Below are positions 60,558 to 64,000 of a stretch of 64,000 nucleotides of DNA, piece after piece. The notes under the pieces are model-generated. The model was not told the origin of the DNA and made no database searches. It saw nothing but the letters and a program-made list of their open reading frames with translations. A program made the translations under genes and the position numbers. The stretch spans positions 1,488,001 through 1,552,000 of the forward strand of contig NC_015731.1 of NCBI RefSeq assembly GCF_000219585.1. Reading direction: 5' to 3'. The DNA is from Nitrosomonas sp. Is79A3 (GTDB lineage: Bacteria; Pseudomonadota; Gammaproteobacteria; Burkholderiales; Nitrosomonadaceae). Every line of letters begins with the position of its first letter. Within the stretch, counting starts at the first letter, position 1.

Positions 60558-62423
60558 ATGTCCGTTAATTTTGTGAGACAGCTTGGCTCTGAAGTGGGCG
60601 TGCAGCTTAACCCGCTGCGCGACAATTCAGAAATACCAGCCTCTGTAAATGGAGATCAGGTATTTGCAATCATGATGCGTTCTCTACGCGGTCGAATCGA
60701 CAAACCTTTCAAGGTGGATCGTGGAAACGTCAAGAGAAAGCTGGGTAATGGTGAGCAAATCCGGGTATCGGCATTGAATGAAGCCTGGGTGCATGTGGTG
60801 GAGGCATTGAATAATGGCGCGTATGAAGCCGTCGTTCAGCGCCTCGTTACCAGTGCGGCGGTGCTGAAGTGGGCTGTTGTAACAGCGACAACCGATACAC
60901 CAGCGTTCGCAACTTCACATACACCCGCTGTTTTAACGGCCACGGTCAATGCCGGGGCCGTTGCTTCGGTAACTGTTGTGAGTGGCGGCAAGGATTACGC
61001 CGGTACTGAGACAATCACCGTGGGCGGTCCTGGTACTGGCGCGGTGCTAACGCCGGTATTCAGTAACGGGGTTATCACTTCGGTTACGGTAACAACCCCT
61101 GGAACCGGATATTCAACTGCGCCAGCATTATCGTGCTTGCCAGCAGCAACGGAGCCGGTGGGAACGTATCTGATTGCAATTAAACACCTGGAATGCTTTA
61201 ACGACGGCATTAAAGTAGAAATTCGCGCGGATGAAAAGAAATCTGGTGGATCTGCGGTAGCAAACGCTACGCTTACTCTGCGCATCAAGGATAAAGACGG
61301 TCTGCTGCTGTATGAATTCACTGGCTCTTTAGATCCGCTTGCGAAGGATGATTTTGGCGCATCTGCTTATCTGCCTGATGTTGTGGCGGCAATCACCGAT
61401 TCTGTTGTGGTGACTGTCGGTGTAACCGGTGCTGCGGCTGATATTGAGCCTACTTCGGATGCTTATGGTTATGACTCAAACGGCAAGGAGAAATGGGCTA
61501 AATCAAGCGTTTTGACGTGTTTTGTTGAGGGCAGTACGACCTATTCAAACGATGATTACGCAGCTGCGCGAATCAAGCTGAACGATACGGTTCACGACTA
61601 CGCTTATATTGCTTCGGGCGGGTCTCAGGCCGTGGCATTGTTAAGTGAATTGGCGCAATTGGCGTTTGATACTAACCGTCAACTGCGTTTCGATGTGCCG
61701 GGAAGTCTTGATGTGGATGCAGCTATCGCATTTGTAGAGCAACTGAATATGGGCGCGAGCCAAACATCGCATTTGATGCAGGCTTTCTGGACCCCGATTA
61801 AATCAATCGACCCTACCGGCATCAATCCCAAGGGCTTCTTTGGCACAGCCACGCTGAACATTGCTTATGCGTGCCTGCGTAACGCACAGAAAAATGCCAG
61901 GGGTTTTGCTCCAAAGAATTACCCGATAGCTGGTAAAGAATGGCCTGTTCGCAGATCCGGCATGGTTCAGACGTATTTCCCAAGTAACCAGGAATTGAAT
62001 GCGCTTGCAAAAGCCAAGATAAATCCTGTGTTATGGGAAGTATTCTCAGGCGGCGGAAGTTACGTGTTCAGAGATGAGATTACCTGCGCTTTGGTGGATA
62101 ACAGCTTGAAGAAATTAATCTCGGTAGCTGATATGTCAACCAGTATTGATGATGCGGTTACCCGCTATGGCAAAGATGTTCTGCTATTGCCAATGCAGGT
62201 AGCGGTAAATCGAATGAGTAGTTATCTCACCTTGTTGTTTGAGGGCGCGGAAGCTTCGGGTTGGCTGGTTCCAAGCGATTCGCCGGATATGGGCGGCAAG
62301 GCGTGGAAATTCGACGTTCGGCCTAATGCGATACGGCCTTATGACAACATGGATGTTTCGTATTGGCTGCGTTACGACGGTGTTGCAAGACAGATTTTTG
62401 TCACGCAAACATTGTCCCGGTAA
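60558..62423 (+). CDS. Contractile tail sheath protein
   Basis: 621 residues with AAAGGGGGG upstream. The C-terminal part (GKEWPVRRSGMVQTYFPSNQ, VLWEVFSGGGSYVFRDEITC, KDVLLLPMQVAVNRMSSYLT) fits myovirus sheath proteins. Residues about 115-200 are an inserted strand-rich domain with a G-x-G-Y pattern (VVSGGKDYAG, then VTTPGTGYSTAPALS). The sheath contracts to drive DNA entry. Confidence 0.7.
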   Translation: MSVNFVRQLGSEVGVQLNPLRDNSEIPASVNGDQVFAIMMRSLRGRIDKPFKVDRGNVKRKLGNGEQIRVSALNEAWVHVVEALNNGAYEAVVQRLVTSAAVLKWAVVTATTDTPAFATSHTPAVLTATVNAGAVASVTVVSGGKDYAGTETITVGGPGTGAVLTPVFSNGVITSVTVTTPGTGYSTAPALSCLPAATEPVGTYLIAIKHLECFNDGIKVEIRADEKKSGGSAVANATLTLRIKDKDGLLLYEFTGSLDPLAKDDFGASAYLPDVVAAITDSVVVTVGVTGAAADIEPTSDAYGYDSNGKEKWAKSSVLTCFVEGSTTYSNDDYAAARIKLNDTVHDYAYIASGGSQAVALLSELAQLAFDTNRQLRFDVPGSLDVDAAIAFVEQLNMGASQTSHLMQAFWTPIKSIDPTGINPKGFFGTATLNIAYACLRNAQKNARGFAPKNYPIAGKEWPVRRSGMVQTYFPSNQELNALAKAKINPVLWEVFSGGGSYVFRDEITCALVDNSLKKLISVADMSTSIDDAVTRYGKDVLLLPMQVAVNRMSSYLTLLFEGAEASGWLVPSDSPDMGGKAWKFDVRPNAIRPYDNMDVSYWLRYDGVARQIFVTQTLSR

Positions 62424-62456
62424 TTTCTTGGGTATTTATTAAAAGAGGATTAGAAC

Positions 62457-63155
62457 ATGAAATTAGCAAATAGAGCAGTGACTGACGTATTGCGAGACGC
62501 AATGAAGAGCGGAGCTTCAACTAAGCCTGTTCTGGATTCGGTTGAAGATACCGGATCTGAATTGATGGGCGCTGATGACTTCACGTTGAAAGATATTAAA
62601 TTATCTGTTGCCGCAGTCATACAACAATGGGTGGAAACGGATGATCTTGATGATGGCGAAACGTATGCGGATCGCTTGCTGGCATTAATGGTTGGAATCG
62701 CTGATGAAAATCATGACGGCGATATCACTGATGATGAGCAAGGCGTTCTGGATATGGCGCTCAATGCAGCATGGGACTATTTATCCAGTAAAGGTGCCTC
62801 AGACGAGGATCTTGACGTGCTGCTAAATGACTGGGATGGCGACGTTGCTGACCGCGTGCGCGACCTAGTAGCGTCCGTATTGCCAGAAGGCGAGGATGAA
62901 TCTGATTCTGATATTGATAACTTCGCCTTTAGTGCCAGCGATCAGGAACCGGCTTTGGATGCGGCATACAAGATGAAAATGGCGATTCGCAAGGGCAAGA
63001 AAATGCGCATCAGAAAGCGCGTATCTGGAACCGTTCGATTGAGTGCCGCCCAGAAGGTTGGGCTTCGTAAGGCGCGCATGAAAAGCCACTCAGCCACAGC
63101 AAGAATGCGCCGGGCAAAATCGATGAAGATTCGCAGAAAAGCTGGATTGAAGTAA
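62457..63155 (+). CDS. Virion-operon protein with EF-hand loop and basic tail
   Basis: 232 residues. The first ~85 are helical. Near residue 82 lies DENHDGDITDDE, an almost perfect EF-hand calcium loop (D-x-N-x-D-G-x-I-x-x-x-E). The acidic middle is followed by a very basic C-terminal 65 residues (MAIRKGKKMRIRKRVSG, then ARMRRAKSMKIRRKAG). It might be a tail-length, tape-measure-adjacent or injected DNA-binding protein. A terminator follows. Confidence 0.55.
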   Translation: MKLANRAVTDVLRDAMKSGASTKPVLDSVEDTGSELMGADDFTLKDIKLSVAAVIQQWVETDDLDDGETYADRLLALMVGIADENHDGDITDDEQGVLDMALNAAWDYLSSKGASDEDLDVLLNDWDGDVADRVRDLVASVLPEGEDESDSDIDNFAFSASDQEPALDAAYKMKMAIRKGKKMRIRKRVSGTVRLSAAQKVGLRKARMKSHSATARMRRAKSMKIRRKAGLK

Positions 63156-63181
63156 TAACATTAGATTAACTGCAGCCCTTG

Positions 63182-63222
63182 AGCGCTACCGTATCGAGAA
63201 AAACGTCCGGTAGCGCTTTTTT
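63182..63222 (+). terminator. Strong Rho-independent terminator closing the virion operon
   Basis: AGCGCTACCG (63182-63191) pairs perfectly with CGGTAGCGCT (63208-63217), followed by a T run to 63222. It separates the EF-hand gene from the last gene of the window. Confidence 0.9.
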
Positions 63223-63233
63223 ACATCTAAATT

Positions 63234-64000
63234 ATGAATAGAACATCATCGCAACCGCCAAGCCTGGAAGGGCAATCACTCTCATCACTTTGGGATGGCC
63301 TATCGCCACATTTGATAGCCAGTTTCTATGAAATCAAGAAAAATGATGACGGTGTTTGGTCGAGAGCCAAAGCAGATCCAGTGACCGTACTTGCTCCGTT
63401 GTCTGAAGCCAGCATGGAAATATCTTTGAGCTGGCAGAGTCCATTTGAGCATGCCGGACCGGAATCGCGCGCGCCCACGCTGCTTGCTATGTTGCAATCG
63501 GGTGCATTGATGCCATTAATTGATGCCTTTCTGAAAGGCGATGATGCTTCAAGCATGGCCACGCAAGCGCAGCAAAGATCAAATGACTTTATTCGACAAT
63601 TCGAGGGCAGAACCGGCATTACCAAACTGAATTCAACGCAAGTATTCAATGGCATGCCGCCTGTTAAGTTTCAGGTTACCGCTTTATTCCGGGCATGGAG
63701 TGATCCATTTGCTGAAGTAGAGGCACCATTTAACAAGTTAATGGAGTGGGCATTGCCAGTAAAACTTTCTCCCGATGGTTCTGTGCTAGCAAGATCCGCT
63801 CAGGCCGTCAAAGGCAACACCGGATTTATTGATGCCTTGGTGCCATCCATCGCGCCCACCACAGTAGCTATGAAGTACAAGAATCGCATCTATTCCCCAT
63901 TGGTTATTGAGGCCATAAATGACCCGATAGCATCGCCCATTGATAGAAATGGCCGGTATGTTGAGAAGGCGGTAACGATGACACTTGCAACACTGACGGC
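63234..64000 (+). CDS. Virion-like protein, cut by the right window edge
   Basis: At least 255 residues from ATG 63234, open to the edge. The segment FQVTALFRAWSDPFAEVEAP, then FNKLMEWALPVKLSPDGSV, recalls the tube/baseplate-like protein at 51094-52005 (strand-rich middle then conserved polar residues). No ribosome binding site is visible and it follows the terminator by 12 bases, so it may be translated from a separate transcript. Part and function unknown. Confidence 0.5.
   Translation, partial: MNRTSSQPPSLEGQSLSSLWDGLSPHLIASFYEIKKNDDGVWSRAKADPVTVLAPLSEASMEISLSWQSPFEHAGPESRAPTLLAMLQSGALMPLIDAFLKGDDASSMATQAQQRSNDFIRQFEGRTGITKLNSTQVFNGMPPVKFQVTALFRAWSDPFAEVEAPFNKLMEWALPVKLSPDGSVLARSAQAVKGNTGFIDALVPSIAPTTVAMKYKNRIYSPLVIEAINDPIASPIDRNGRYVEKAVTMTLATLT

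Larger units (their letters stand above)
14841..64000. mobile_element. Temperate myovirus-like prophage, left end visible, right end outside the window
   Basis: All genes from the integrase to the window edge are of phage type: integrase and AlpA-like factor, leftward recombination operon, repressor region, replication genes, terminase, portal, capsid and tail sheath. The left boundary must lie between the guaA 3' end and the integrase. The right attachment site is not in view, so the element is longer than 49 kb. A sheath protein implies a contractile tail. Only the dUTPase gene is visibly broken, so the prophage may be functional. Confidence 0.92.

Noticed and set aside
14841..64000. Diversity-generating retroelement or reverse transcriptase
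   Set aside because: No reverse transcriptase motif and no template/variable repeat pair was seen in the prophage part.

Overview
The window looks like a betaproteobacterial chromosome carrying most of a large prophage. Moderate GC, a tandem guaB-guaA pair, a FimV-like LysM protein, a DUF4124 protein and a PEP-CTERM surface protein together suggest a Nitrosomonas/Nitrosospira-like host. The genus is an inference from remembered gene types, not from any search.

Host part (1-14.9 kb). It begins with a secreted M1-type metallopeptidase cut off by the left edge. Next is a large membrane-protein gene interrupted by an intact IS630-family element; removing the element and one TA restores the reading frame. 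Then come a TolB-like propeller protein, a GNAT-type protein, a secreted RTX repeat protein, a FimV-like protein, a DUF4124 protein, guaB and guaA, closed by a clear terminator.

Prophage (about 14.9 kb to beyond 64 kb). A P4-type integrase lies just downstream of the guaA 3' end, a known type of integration site. From 28.6 kb down to 16.4 kb a dense leftward early operon carries many small overlapping genes plus a recombination set: PD-(D/E)XK nuclease, RecT-like protein, RdgC, SMC-like ATPase and SSB. The immunity region (28.6-31.5 kb) has two control regions with matching operator palindromes. Between them lie a repressor, a PEP-CTERM protein and a J-domain protein. Rightward from 31.2 kb come a YdaS/Cro-like protein, a YdaT-like protein, a tRNA-like RNA with a terminator, an initiator gene with internal iterons, a loader-like gene, a methyltransferase, an antirepressor, small genes and an XRE regulator, then TerS and TerL at 40-42.5 kb. 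An acyl carrier protein gene and a broken dUTPase gene follow.

From 43.4 to 47.4 kb the strand flips: a TcmP/DUF5131 pair, a glycine-zipper lipoprotein with a small membrane protein, two small phage proteins and a Mor-family activator. Two unrecognised plus-strand genes follow. The virion genes are unusually split. Portal, tube-like protein and tail transglycosylase are on the minus strand (49-53.7 kb). Prohead protein, connector and completion proteins, major capsid protein, tail sheath and an EF-hand protein are on the plus strand (53.8-63.2 kb). A contractile sheath implies a myovirus-type particle. A further virion-like gene runs off the right edge, so the right end of the prophage and attR are not in view.

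Most likely life cycle: a temperate phage with lambda-like logic (repressor against a Cro-like protein, leftward recombination operon, rightward replication operon, late activation perhaps by Mor) but a divergent myovirus structural module. Cargo candidates are the PEP-CTERM protein, the ACP, the TcmP/DUF5131 pair and the two genes at 47.9-48.9 kb.
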